Below, in pieces: positions 43,872 to 52,330 of a DNA stretch of 64,000 nt; the first letter of the stretch is position 1; every line of letters starts with the position of its first letter. This DNA is from an unidentified bacterial endosymbiont (lineage in GTDB: Bacteria; Pseudomonadota; Gammaproteobacteria; Enterobacterales; Enterobacteriaceae). A program made the translations under genes and the position numbers. The DNA is taken from positions 2,480,001 to 2,544,000 of the forward strand of contig NZ_OU963893.1 of the NCBI RefSeq assembly GCF_918797525.1, in the 5' to 3' direction. The notes under the pieces were generated by a model. The model did not search any database, was not told the DNA's origin, and worked only from the letters and a program-made list of their open reading frames with translations.

Positions 43872-45359
43872 ATGGAAAACCCCATTAACGATCTCAGAAG
43901 TGCCATCGCCTTACTGCAGCGTCACGACGGCCAGTATATTGAAACCAACCACCCGGTTGACCCGAACGCTGAACTGGCGGGTGTATATCGCCACATCGGT
44001 GCGGGAGGAACGGTAAAAAGACCTACCCGCATTGGCCCGGCCATGATGTTTAACACCGTCAAAGGTTACCCCGATTCCCGAATTCTTGTCGGTATGCATG
44101 CCAGTCGTGAACGGGCGGCTCTGTTGCTGGGCTGCGAGCCTTCAAAACTGGCACAGCACGTGGGCCAGGCGGTAAAAAATCCGCTCGCCCCCGTTGTCGT
44201 TCCGGCTGCTCAGGCCCCCTGTCAGGAGCAGGTATTTTATGCAGACGATCCTGATTTTGATCTGCGTAAACTTCTGCCGGCACCGACCAACACGCCTGTC
44301 GATGCCGGCCCGTTTTTCTGCCTCGGACTGGTGCTGGCAAGCGATCCGCAAGACGCTTCTCTTACCGACGTCACGATCCACCGTCTCTGCGTCCAGGAGC
44401 GTGATGAACTCTCTATGTTTCTTGCCGCCGGTCGCCATATCGAAGTGTTCCGCAAAAAAGCCGAAGATGCCGGAAAACCGCTGCCGGTCACTATTAACAT
44501 GGGGCTGGATCCGGCTATTTACATTGGAGCCTGTTTCGAAGCACCAACCACGCCATTTGGTTACAATGAACTGGGTGTTGCAGGCGCATTACGCCAGCAA
44601 CCCGTAGAACTGGTTCAGGGGGTGGCCGTACAGGAAAAAGCGATTGCGCGCGCTGAGATCATTATCGAAGGCGAGCTTCTGCCTGGGGTACGCGTAAGAG
44701 AAGATCAACATACCAACACCGGACACGCGATGCCGGAATTCCCCGGTTATTGCGGCGAGGCAAACCCTTCCTTACCCGTCATTAAGGTGAAAGCCGTTAC
44801 TATGCGTCAGCAGGCGATCCTGCAAACGCTGGTGGGTCCAGGCGAAGAGCATACCACCCTCGCTGGTTTGCCAACCGAGGCCAGTATCCGCAACGCCGTT
44901 GAGGAAGCTATTCCCGGTTTTCTGCAAAATGTGTACGCGCATACCGCTGGTGGAGGTAAGTTCCTCGGCATTTTGCAGGTCAAAAAACGCCAGCCGTCAG
45001 ATGAAGGCCGTCAGGGACAGGCGGCGCTTATTGCGCTAGCCACCTACTCTGAACTCAAGAACATCATACTCGTCGACGAAGATGTGGATATTTTTGACAG
45101 TGATGACATTCTTTGGGCGATGACAACCCGGATGCAGGGCGATGTCAGTATTACCCATCTTCCCGGTATTCGCGGTCATCAGTTGGATCCCTCTCAGACG
45201 TCGGATTACAGTCACTCGATTCGCGCAAATGGCATTTCCTGCAAGACCCTATTCGACTGTACTGTACCATGGGCGTTGAAATCCCGGTTTGAACGCGCCC
45301 CGTTTATGGACGTTGACCCAACCCCGTGGGCACCGACGTTATTCGCCGCTAAAAAATAA
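43872..45359 (+). CDS. aroY: UbiD-family hydroxyarylic acid decarboxylase (AroY-like)
   Basis: 495 residues, very similar to protocatechuate/gallate decarboxylases (AroY) of Klebsiella and Enterobacter. UbiD enzymes use prenylated FMN made by UbiX; conserved blocks include Asn-Met-Gly-Leu-Asp-Pro-Ala-Ile-Tyr-Ile-Gly, Pro-Phe-Gly-Tyr-Asn-Glu and the catalytic Glu in Met-Pro-Glu-Phe-Pro-Gly-Tyr-Cys-Gly. It non-oxidatively converts protocatechuate to catechol or gallate to pyrogallol. AAGGAGGAAG gives a very strong ribosome binding site. Substrate preference cannot be read from sequence alone. No ubiX-like or lpdD-like partner is next to it. Confidence 0.9.
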   Translation: MENPINDLRSAIALLQRHDGQYIETNHPVDPNAELAGVYRHIGAGGTVKRPTRIGPAMMFNTVKGYPDSRILVGMHASRERAALLLGCEPSKLAQHVGQAVKNPLAPVVVPAAQAPCQEQVFYADDPDFDLRKLLPAPTNTPVDAGPFFCLGLVLASDPQDASLTDVTIHRLCVQERDELSMFLAAGRHIEVFRKKAEDAGKPLPVTINMGLDPAIYIGACFEAPTTPFGYNELGVAGALRQQPVELVQGVAVQEKAIARAEIIIEGELLPGVRVREDQHTNTGHAMPEFPGYCGEANPSLPVIKVKAVTMRQQAILQTLVGPGEEHTTLAGLPTEASIRNAVEEAIPGFLQNVYAHTAGGGKFLGILQVKKRQPSDEGRQGQAALIALATYSELKNIILVDEDVDIFDSDDILWAMTTRMQGDVSITHLPGIRGHQLDPSQTSDYSHSIRANGISCKTLFDCTVPWALKSRFERAPFMDVDPTPWAPTLFAAKK

Positions 45360-45373
45360 CCGTATGTCGATCC

Positions 45374-45395
45374 AGGCCCCATCGATACGGGGCCT
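45374..45395 (+). terminator. Hairpin after aroY
   Basis: Arms AGGCCCC / GGGGCCT around an 8-base loop, 14 bases after the stop; only a short pyrimidine tail (TCCC), so termination strength is uncertain. Confidence 0.5.
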
Positions 45396-45488
45396 TCCCA
45401 TAAACGGGATGCCATTGCCGCATCTCCTGCTTTCTTGTACCCTTTCACCGTTTATCCCACCCACAAAAAATGAGACAACCGAAGGCCT

Positions 45489-45764
45489 ATGAGTACACCC
45501 GGTTCTAAAGATCCTCTGCATGGCGTGACGCTTGAAATGCAGGTTAACGCCCTTGTTGCGCGATATGGCTGGAGCGAGTTGGGCGAGCGGATCAAAATTA
45601 ACTGCTTCCGACAAGACCCAAGCGTAAAGTCGAGCCTGAAATTCCTGCGCCGTACCCCGTGGGCACGTGCGGAAGTTGAAGCTCTGTACCTTGATTCCCT
45701 GGAAGATGACGGCGTTGAGCCTGCCTTTAATCCCTGGGCCACGAGCCGTATTATCAAGAGCTAA
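45489..45764 (+). CDS. VF530-family DNA-binding protein
   Basis: 91 residues with the VF530 family pattern: Asp-Pro-Leu-His-Gly-Val-Thr-Leu-Glu near the start, Ile-Lys-Ile-Asn-Cys-Phe, then [14 protein letters not shown] and a Glu-Ala-Leu-Tyr end of domain. The family is a small double-stranded-DNA-binding fold of unknown role. digH starts 7 bases after its stop, so they may be cotranscribed. Confidence 0.9.
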   Translation: MSTPGSKDPLHGVTLEMQVNALVARYGWSELGERIKINCFRQDPSVKSSLKFLRRTPWARAEVEALYLDSLEDDGVEPAFNPWATSRIIKS

Positions 45765-45771
45765 AACGCCC

Positions 45772-47064
45772 ATGACGCAACATCTAAAACGGATGGGTGC
45801 GCTGGTGGGCTGTGCACTTTTACTGGCCAGTTGCGCCTCAAAGCCACCGAAATCACGCGTTACTCCGCTCCCGACGGCGAGCCATACCGCTCTGCAGGAC
45901 AACGAACCGATGCGCGGGATCTGGCTGGCGACCGTCTCCCGGCTCGACTGGCCGCCGGTTTCGTCGCTGAACGCAAGCCGTTCTGAAATGCGCATCGCCC
46001 AGCAAAAACAGGCGTTAATAAATAAGCTCGACAAGCTCAACAGTCTCGGTATCAACACCGTCTTTTTCCAGGTCAAACCGGACAGTACGGCGCTTTGGTC
46101 GTCAAAAATCCTGCCCTGGTCAGATATGATGACAGGCAATATAGGCCACTATCCGGGATACGATCCGCTGCAATTCATGCTTGATGAAGCGCATAAGCGC
46201 GGGATAAAAGTGCACGCCTGGTTCAATCCCTATCGCGTCTCAACAAATACCAAACCCTCGACCATTGCCGCACTTAACCGCACTTCGTCGTTGCACCCTT
46301 CCAGCGTTTATGTCCAGCATCCGGAGTGGGTTCGCGTCTCTGGCGATCGTTTCGTCCTCGACCCAGGTATTCCACAGGTGCGAGACTGGATAACCCAGGT
46401 CGTCACTGAAGTCGTGGCGAACTATCCGATAGACGGCGTGCAGTTTGATGACTATTTTTATGCTGAATCGCCGGGTTCTGCGCTGAATGATGCGCAAACC
46501 TTCAGACAGTACGGACAGGGATTTACCTCAAAAGCCGACTGGCGCAGACATAATACACATCAGCTAATTGTGCAGGTTTCAAGAGCGATCAAACAGACTA
46601 AACCCGACGTTGAATTCGGCGTCAGCCCCGTTGGCGTCTGGCGCAACCGCTCGTTCGACCCGGCGGGCTCGGATACTCGCGGGTCCGCCGCGTATGATGA
46701 ATCCTACGCCGATACCCGCCAATGGGTGCAGCAGGGCCTGTTGGATTATATCGCGCCACAGATTTACTGGCCTTTCGCCCGGGATGCGGCGCGTTATGAC
46801 GTGCTAACCAAATGGTGGGCCGAGCTGGTGCAACCGACTCATACCCGCCTGTACATCGGCATTGCACTCTACAAGATAGGCGAGCCGTCGAAAAATGAGC
46901 CGGACTGGACGGTAGATGGCGGTGTGCCGGAGCTGAAAAAGCAGCTCGATCTCAACGATTCGCTGCCCGGCGTGGATGGCACGATTTTGTTCCGCGAAGA
47001 TTATCTCAACCAGCCGCAGACTCAGGAAGCGGTTAACTACCTGAGAAATCGCTGGGGACGTTAA
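45772..47064 (+). CDS. digH: DigH, glycosyl hydrolase of denuded peptidoglycan glycans
   Basis: 430 residues from ATG 45772, which begins a lipoprotein signal (Leu-Leu-Ala-Ser-Cys). The GHL10 barrel is nearly the same as E. coli DigH (YddW): Met-Arg-Gly-Ile-Trp-Leu-Ala-Thr-Val-Ser-Arg, Asp-Gly-Val-Gln-Phe-Asp-Asp-Tyr-Phe-Tyr, and Phe-Gly-Val-Ser-Pro. It cleaves glycan strands lacking stem peptides at the septum, from the outer membrane. Confidence 0.95.
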   Translation: MTQHLKRMGALVGCALLLASCASKPPKSRVTPLPTASHTALQDNEPMRGIWLATVSRLDWPPVSSLNASRSEMRIAQQKQALINKLDKLNSLGINTVFFQVKPDSTALWSSKILPWSDMMTGNIGHYPGYDPLQFMLDEAHKRGIKVHAWFNPYRVSTNTKPSTIAALNRTSSLHPSSVYVQHPEWVRVSGDRFVLDPGIPQVRDWITQVVTEVVANYPIDGVQFDDYFYAESPGSALNDAQTFRQYGQGFTSKADWRRHNTHQLIVQVSRAIKQTKPDVEFGVSPVGVWRNRSFDPAGSDTRGSAAYDESYADTRQWVQQGLLDYIAPQIYWPFARDAARYDVLTKWWAELVQPTHTRLYIGIALYKIGEPSKNEPDWTVDGGVPELKKQLDLNDSLPGVDGTILFREDYLNQPQTQEAVNYLRNRWGR

Positions 47065-47072
47065 GCCCCGTA

Positions 47073-47101
47073 CTCCGGCAGACACGCCAGTTCTGCCGGA
47101 G
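47073..47101. terminator. Hairpin between convergent digH and dsbG
   Basis: Ten-base perfect arms CTCCGGCAGA / TCTGCCGGAG with a 9-base loop; no strong T tract on either side. Confidence 0.45.
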
Positions 47102-47105
47102 AGTG

Positions 47106-47864
47106 TTACGGCTTCGGCCCGAACATGGCCTCAAGCTGCTTCTCGTTCGGCATGCCCACCACCTGTTGCAGCTCGTTTTGTTCATTCAGGTAGTAAATCG
47201 CTGGAGTGGCACTGGCCCCCAGACTGTCCATCAATGTCTGATGATTTTGCACTATTTCAACCGTCTCTCGTGAGGCTGTACCTTCTGCTTGCGGCCGTTT
47301 TTTGCCGCCAGAGAGTTCATACTCTCTCCAGGCTGTAACGGGGTCTTTCGCATTCAGGATCGCGGCGGCGTTACGTCCGCTAGCGGGGTTCAGAAAAGCC
47401 ACTAACAGGGTGTTAAGCTGAACCTTACCGGCTTTTACCCATGGCTGAGCTTCCGCCCAAAAGGCCTTACAATACGGGCAGAATGGATCGGCGAAGACAA
47501 ACACTTTACGCGGAGCATTCTCCGCTCCCTCTTTCAACGGATGCGCAGCATTGAGTTTTTTCCACATTTCGCGTCCCATCGGGGCATAGATCTCTTTCTG
47601 AAAATAGGCCTCACTGATGTTTTTTCCTTTTTCATCATATAGATAGCCTGACACAACATGCTTTCCGTCCGGGGTTAAGAAGAGCGTCACGCCCATGTCC
47701 TGGTACTGGCCCAGCCAGCCAGGGGCGCCCCCGGGAGCATCGATTTGCTTAATGATAGTGATATTCTGCTGCTGGCTAACATTCTTCACGACATCAGGAA
47801 TAGCCCCGTCGGATTGCGCCAGTCCCGACGCGGCCAGCAGGGTAAGTAACAGTAATTTTTTCAT
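47106..47864 (-). CDS. dsbG: Thiol:disulfide interchange protein DsbG
   Basis: 252 residues: signal peptide, DsbC/DsbG-type N-terminal dimerisation domain (Asp-Ala-Pro-Gly-Gly...Gly-Gln-Tyr-Gln-Asp-Met-Gly), a linker helix, and a thioredoxin domain with the active site Phe-Cys-Pro-Tyr-Cys and cis-Pro in Ala-Thr-Pro-Ala-Ile-Tyr. It protects single-cysteine periplasmic proteins such as L,D-transpeptidases from over-oxidation. K-12 has dsbG elsewhere, next to ahpC. Confidence 0.92.
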   Translation of the reverse strand: MKKLLLLTLLAASGLAQSDGAIPDVVKNVSQQQNITIIKQIDAPGGAPGWLGQYQDMGVTLFLTPDGKHVVSGYLYDEKGKNISEAYFQKEIYAPMGREMWKKLNAAHPLKEGAENAPRKVFVFADPFCPYCKAFWAEAQPWVKAGKVQLNTLLVAFLNPASGRNAAAILNAKDPVTAWREYELSGGKKRPQAEGTASRETVEIVQNHQTLMDSLGASATPAIYYLNEQNELQQVVGMPNEKQLEAMFGPKP

Positions 47865-47919
47865 TGCAGCATCATCCTTTAGCGTTGTTCAGGTTCGTCG
47901 CCGGGAAAAGCGAAATGCG

Positions 47920-49132
47920 CTAACGCGCCATGTGAGGCCAGTTGATCGCGCCCACGCCGTTGAGCTGCGGACGGGCAAACAAAAACCCCTGGAAGCGGCG
48001 AATACCGGCGGACTCCAGCCAGCACCACTCTTCCATCTTCTCAATACCTTCCGCCACCAGCGAGATTTCCAGGTCGGTGCAACAGCTGACGATAGACCTT
48101 ACAATCGCCTGCTTCGGCCCGCTAAGGTGAATATCGCTGACAATCTCTCGATCGATTTTGATCTTATCCGGCTGAAATTTGGTGAGCAGCGACAGCCCGG
48201 CGTACCCCGACCCGAAATCATCAATCGCCAGGCCAATGCCTTCCGCGCGCAACTGCTTGATGGCGCTGTTAAACTTGTTGAATCCGGAAATCATTTCGTT
48301 TTCGGTCACTTCAATGACTACCTGCTCTGGCAGCAGACCGTTGAGTTTGATCTGATTGACCAGAAACTCCACCGCGCCGGGCACATTCACCAGCGACATT
48401 GGCAGGAGATTGATCGCAATTTTATGCCCGCCAATCCCCAGCGCCTTCGCCAGGGCGAAGGCATAGGCTTTGGTCTGCAGATCGACTTCGTAAATCGTGT
48501 TCTGATCAAGGGTATTAAAAAAATGCTCCGGGCTGCCGCCATCGTTGCCGCGGATCAGGGCTTCGAGGGAACTGATTTTGCCTTCTGTGGGTTCGACAAT
48601 CGGCTGGAGTGCAAACTGGCATGATTGATTGGCAATCAGCCCAACGCCTTCGCCAAACGGCGGGGTTTTCACGCGAAAGCGTCCATTTTTTGGCATCAAA
48701 GATAGTTCCAGAGTGATCGTTTCTTTTACCCGTTATGAACGTCTGAATAAACTTGAATACCCGGTCGTCGGAAGTCAGATAGCTTTCCAGTTTACTGTAG
48801 TGCAGTACGGACTGCAGAACCTCTTTCGCTGATTTCACCTGCAGATCGAACAGCAGCATCCCCACGTTCTCAAAACGTCTGCGTGGACCGTAGTCACGCA
48901 TCAGTTCAACGACCCCACTGTGGCGCCTGTCATCACGGATCTTATTGAACAGCTTCACGACGCTCTCTTCCGTGCCTTCCAGAATTTGCAGGACCTCGCG
49001 ACCGTTAGAAAGCAAAATACCGGTGATATTAAGCCCCGTATTACGGATCCTGGCGCGCTCCACTAACGTCCCCAATTGCGCGGATCGGCAGGATAAATTT
49101 AGCTGGCTTCGATAAATAATAGTGGTCAGCAC
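47920..49132 (-). pseudogene. bluF: BLUF-EAL photoreceptor (BluF/BlrP1-like), single-base frameshift
   Basis: The upstream frame, from GTG 49132, encodes a BLUF blue-light domain (Ile-Ile-Tyr-Arg-Ser; Asn-Ile-Thr-Gly-Ile-Leu-Leu); the downstream frame encodes a complete EAL-like domain to 47920. Removing one C of the CCC at 48730-48732 joins them into 403 residues, the size of E. coli BluF, with a normal linker. The EAL domain has Glu-Ala-Leu, Asn-Leu-Leu-Pro, Glu-Val-Thr-Glu, Asp-Asp-Phe-Gly-Ser-Gly and Ala-Glu-Gly-Ile-Glu, so it looks catalytically competent like Klebsiella BlrP1, unlike the degenerate K-12 BluF. As given, light sensing and cyclic di-GMP hydrolysis are uncoupled or lost. 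Confidence 0.88.
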
Positions 49133-49224
49133 AGATAAAGGTCCTGATATGAGGTATGCGGCTGGAAGTACTGTAAGCATACTTTAACAACCTGAACTAA
49201 TACATAACTCATGCAAATCTTTCG

Positions 49225-50706
49225 TCACTCTTTACTAACGCCGATACGTGCGTCTATTCGCTCCTGCATATAGTCGTAGAACGGGTTCGACGTCACCCGC
49301 ATCAACGCCTCTTTCCCTACGCTTAATACCGAGGTCTCTCCCCATAGCGCAATGGTTCCAAGGCTGATGCCGTAGCGGTTTTTCACTGCGGGCTGTCGCC
49401 CATACAGGTCGTCATCAGGCGCAAAGGGTATGGCAACGTGTGAGAGAGAATAGACCTCTTGCGGATAAGTCAGCCCTAACGGCTCAAGCGTCATGTGCGT
49501 ACTGCCCGCAGGGGTGGTTTTCGCGACCGCTGCAAAACTATCTGCCCTGGCGTTGGTAATAACGGTGACACTGTAACGTCTTAGCGATACCGGCAGCAGT
49601 TCTGAGAGCGCCGTCCACGACGATGGCCTGAACAGGGGCCGGAAACTCGCGGCCTGGTTGATATCAAAGACCACCAGTTCACTGCCGTTTGCCGGCAGTT
49701 GATCGAACAGCTCCGTCACGACAGCGCGGGTGGTGACCGTCGAGTCCATCACCGACTGAAACGCCAGCACCGGCGGCAACCGCGTTAGCCGGTTTTCCCG
49801 CGCATCGCGGCTGAGCTGCTGCTGCAGGGCCTGCGTTAACAGCCATGACTGGCGCGCCGCATTGACAGGAAACGAATTGTATTTATAGGGATTATATTCA
49901 GGCGTGATATTCAGCCACGCCGCTTTGGCAAAGGCCGGTAATAACGCAGGCAGCCCGGCGAATCCGGCAAAACGGGCGAACGCGGTGACCCCAATCATCG
50001 GTGACAGGAGGATCACCTGCTGCGGTTCACGCAGTTCTGGGGCGTCGAGCGCATCAAGGGCATATTTCATCGCCAGCGCCCCGCCATTGGAGTAGCCAAC
50101 CAGATGGAGCGGCACATTATCTCCCGCCAGACGAGTCGCTTCGCGAACGCCCAGACGAGTAGCCGCCAGCCACATTTCCCAGTCAACTTTCGTGAGCGCG
50201 CCAGGCGCCGTTCCATGGCCTGGCAGGCGGGGCACCACGGCGACATAACCGCGCTGCTGATAATCACGCGCGATGTGTCTGACGCTGTACGGCGAGTCGG
50301 TCAGCCCGTGGAGCAGCACTACCGCCCCACGCGGCTTTCCCTGGGGGATCAGCACAAATGAACGGTTTGCATCCGGCGAAAATTGTCCGGGCCATACCAG
50401 GCTCTGACGATAATAGCGGTTCAGCGGGGTACGCTGTTCCCCTTCCGTTTTCGCCGTGACCTGCCGCTCAAGATCGGCGAAAATTGCGCTCTCACGGGAG
50501 AGGTACTGCGCAAAATCCGCCTTATCCATCTCCTTTACCGACATCTCATTTGCGCGCCACGTGTGCCAACGATGCAGCTCCGGCCCCTGTTGCGAGAGAT
50601 ATACCCGTACTGCAAGGAGTACAATCAGCACGATCCCCAAAACCATCGCAATTTTCTTGATGAAATAGATCAGCCGTACGCTGATACGCCAGGGCAAATT
50701 TGCCAT
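49225..50706 (-). CDS. Membrane-anchored alpha/beta hydrolase
   Basis: 493 residues. One N-terminal membrane helix (about 18-38) anchors the protein with its large domain outside the cytoplasm. The fold shows the oxyanion region Leu-Leu-His-Gly-Leu-Thr-Asp, nucleophile elbow Gly-Tyr-Ser-Asn-Gly-Gly, an acid in Met-Asp-Ser-Thr-Val and His in Ser-Leu-Ser-His-Val. It is probably an esterase or thioesterase-like lipase; the substrate is unknown. It follows osmC on the same strand with a 127-base gap. Confidence 0.85.
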   Translation of the reverse strand: MANLPWRISVRLIYFIKKIAMVLGIVLIVLLAVRVYLSQQGPELHRWHTWRANEMSVKEMDKADFAQYLSRESAIFADLERQVTAKTEGEQRTPLNRYYRQSLVWPGQFSPDANRSFVLIPQGKPRGAVVLLHGLTDSPYSVRHIARDYQQRGYVAVVPRLPGHGTAPGALTKVDWEMWLAATRLGVREATRLAGDNVPLHLVGYSNGGALAMKYALDALDAPELREPQQVILLSPMIGVTAFARFAGFAGLPALLPAFAKAAWLNITPEYNPYKYNSFPVNAARQSWLLTQALQQQLSRDARENRLTRLPPVLAFQSVMDSTVTTRAVVTELFDQLPANGSELVVFDINQAASFRPLFRPSSWTALSELLPVSLRRYSVTVITNARADSFAAVAKTTPAGSTHMTLEPLGLTYPQEVYSLSHVAIPFAPDDDLYGRQPAVKNRYGISLGTIALWGETSVLSVGKEALMRVTSNPFYDYMQERIDARIGVSKE

Positions 50707-50833
50707 GCCGCTATCCCTTTATTATTTACAGTGTTTATAGCTTAACAAAAAATGTGGCGGGAATGACCTGTCCTCACGCGCGGGCTATTTTTACCGTTCA
50801 AGAGGGATAGCCGGGCTGGCACCCGGCTTTGGT

Positions 50834-51262
50834 TTAGTTCAGTTTATAATCCAGCGTGATTTCCGCTTTCAATACCTGTGAAACCGGGCAACCGACCTTG
50901 GCTTTTTGGATGATGCCATCAAACTGCTGCGGGTCGATGCCTGGCACCGTGACCTTACTTTGCAGCGCAATTTTGCTGATGGCAAAACCGCTGTCGGTTT
51001 TGTCCAGCGAGACATCTGCGGTTGTATCGATGGCATCCGCAGTGTAGCCCGCTTCCCCGAGCATCAGTGACAACGCCATCGAAAAACAGGCCGCGTGCGC
51101 CGCGCCAATTAACTCTTCGGGGTTGGTCCCCTTTGCACCTTCGAAGCGGGTATTAAAGCCGTAAGGTTGTTGGTCAAGGACACCACTCTCTGTAGAGACT
51201 GTCCCTTTCCCGCGCTTAATATCGCCAGACCAGTGTGCCGAACCGTGCTTATGAATCGTCAT
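50834..51262 (-). CDS. osmC: Osmotically inducible peroxiredoxin OsmC
   Basis: 142 residues, OsmC length. The two redox cysteines are present in Ala-Ala-Cys-Phe-Ser and Val-Gly-Cys-Pro-Val-Ser, together with the conserved Asn-Pro-Glu-Glu-Leu-Ile. It reduces organic hydroperoxides. In K-12 the bdm-sra-maeA-adhP group follows directly; here three genes (LysR, MBL-fold, VOC) are inserted between osmC and bdm. Confidence 0.96.
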   Translation of the reverse strand: MTIHKHGSAHWSGDIKRGKGTVSTESGVLDQQPYGFNTRFEGAKGTNPEELIGAAHAACFSMALSLMLGEAGYTADAIDTTADVSLDKTDSGFAISKIALQSKVTVPGIDPQQFDGIIQKAKVGCPVSQVLKAEITLDYKLN

Positions 51263-51337
51263 TTTTGCTCTCCTTTTGGCTTACAAAGGGTTAAGTATAG
51301 GACGTGTATTTGATTCTGCCGGTAAGACAGACGAGTC

Positions 51338-52219
51338 TTAACCTTCACCAAGATAGTGGGCCAGCGCGTCCAGGAATACCCGCTGTGCTGCCGGCTGATA
51401 ATCTCGTGACTGATAAATGCCAAAAATAGCGATCGGTTTGGGGGTCAGTTCATGGAGTACAGGCACCAGTTCACCCCGTGACAGCGCCTCATGTGCCTCG
51501 CGCGCCGGTAACATAGCGATACCGCAATGGTTTATGGCGGCGTCCATTAATAAAGAGGAAATGCTCGCGCTCAAATTACCGCTCACTACCACTGACGCGA
51601 CCGTCCCTTCCGGGGTTACGAAAGACCATGACTGACCAGCGAAGAAGCTGTAGTGCAGGCAGTTATGGTTAGCCAACGCTTCCACGGTTTCAGGGGCACC
51701 CTTCTTTGCCAGATAGCGCGGTGAGGCGCAGAGTACGGAACGACATACCCCGAGCCTGCGCGCAATCATGCCGGGTTCAGGGTTATCCGTAATACGGATC
51801 GCCACATCAATGCGCTCTCCCACCAGGCTCACCGGATGATTGTTCACCTCCAGCTCGATACGCAGTTGCGGATAACGTAAGAGTAATTCCGGCAAAACAG
51901 GACCAATCATATGCATGGCGGTAAAATGCGCGCAGGCGACGCGCAACGTGCCGGTGGGCATATCGTTTGCCGACTGGTCTTCAATCTCCTGCGAAATTTG
52001 CGAGAGCGTACGTGTTTTCAGCAACACCTTCTCCCCGGCGGCAGTCAGCGTCAGCATTCGTGTGGAGCGGTTCACCAGCCGTGTACCGGCCCATTTTTCC
52101 ATCTGCTCAAGATAACGGCTGACCATCGGGCGAGAAATTCCCAGCGCACGGGCCGCCGCGCTCAGGCTCCCCAGTTCACAAATACGGTTATAAACCTGAG
52201 CGGCAATAACACGATCCAT
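51338..52219 (-). CDS. LysR-family regulator divergent from an MBL-fold gene
   Basis: 293 residues from ATG 52219 (GGAG 6 bases upstream; the ATG 12 bases earlier overlaps that site). N-terminal helix-turn-helix with Ser-Ala-Ala-Ala-Arg-Ala-Leu-Gly-Ile-Ser-Arg-Pro-Met-Val-Ser-Arg; the effector domain is of the YafC/DsdC-like group. The divergent MBL-fold gene and a 36-bp inverted repeat between them suggest a dedicated regulator-target pair. Confidence 0.9.
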   Translation of the reverse strand: MDRVIAAQVYNRICELGSLSAAARALGISRPMVSRYLEQMEKWAGTRLVNRSTRMLTLTAAGEKVLLKTRTLSQISQEIEDQSANDMPTGTLRVACAHFTAMHMIGPVLPELLLRYPQLRIELEVNNHPVSLVGERIDVAIRITDNPEPGMIARRLGVCRSVLCASPRYLAKKGAPETVEALANHNCLHYSFFAGQSWSFVTPEGTVASVVVSGNLSASISSLLMDAAINHCGIAMLPAREAHEALSRGELVPVLHELTPKPIAIFGIYQSRDYQPAAQRVFLDALAHYLGEG

Positions 52220-52237
52220 ACCACACTCCATTTGCTC

Positions 52238-52273
52238 AATTCCTGAAACAAAGCATGTCTTGTTTCAGGAATT
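52238..52273. promoter_or_regulatory. 36-bp perfect inverted repeat between LysR and MBL-fold genes
   Basis: Arms AATTCCTGAAACAA and TTGTTTCAGGAATT match perfectly over 14 bases around an 8-base spacer. It lies 18 bases from the LysR start and 57 bases from the MBL start, where a LysR-type protein would bind to control both promoters. Confidence 0.65.
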
Positions 52274-52330
52274 CTGGCAAATGAAGAGTGCCGTACAATA
52301 GAGACTTTCCTGACTGACTGAGACAAAAAA

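Noticed and set aside
50806..50830. Terminator after osmC (GCCGGG...CCCGGC)
   Set aside because: The T-rich tail is on the plus-strand side, while osmC and the next gene are both on the minus strand.
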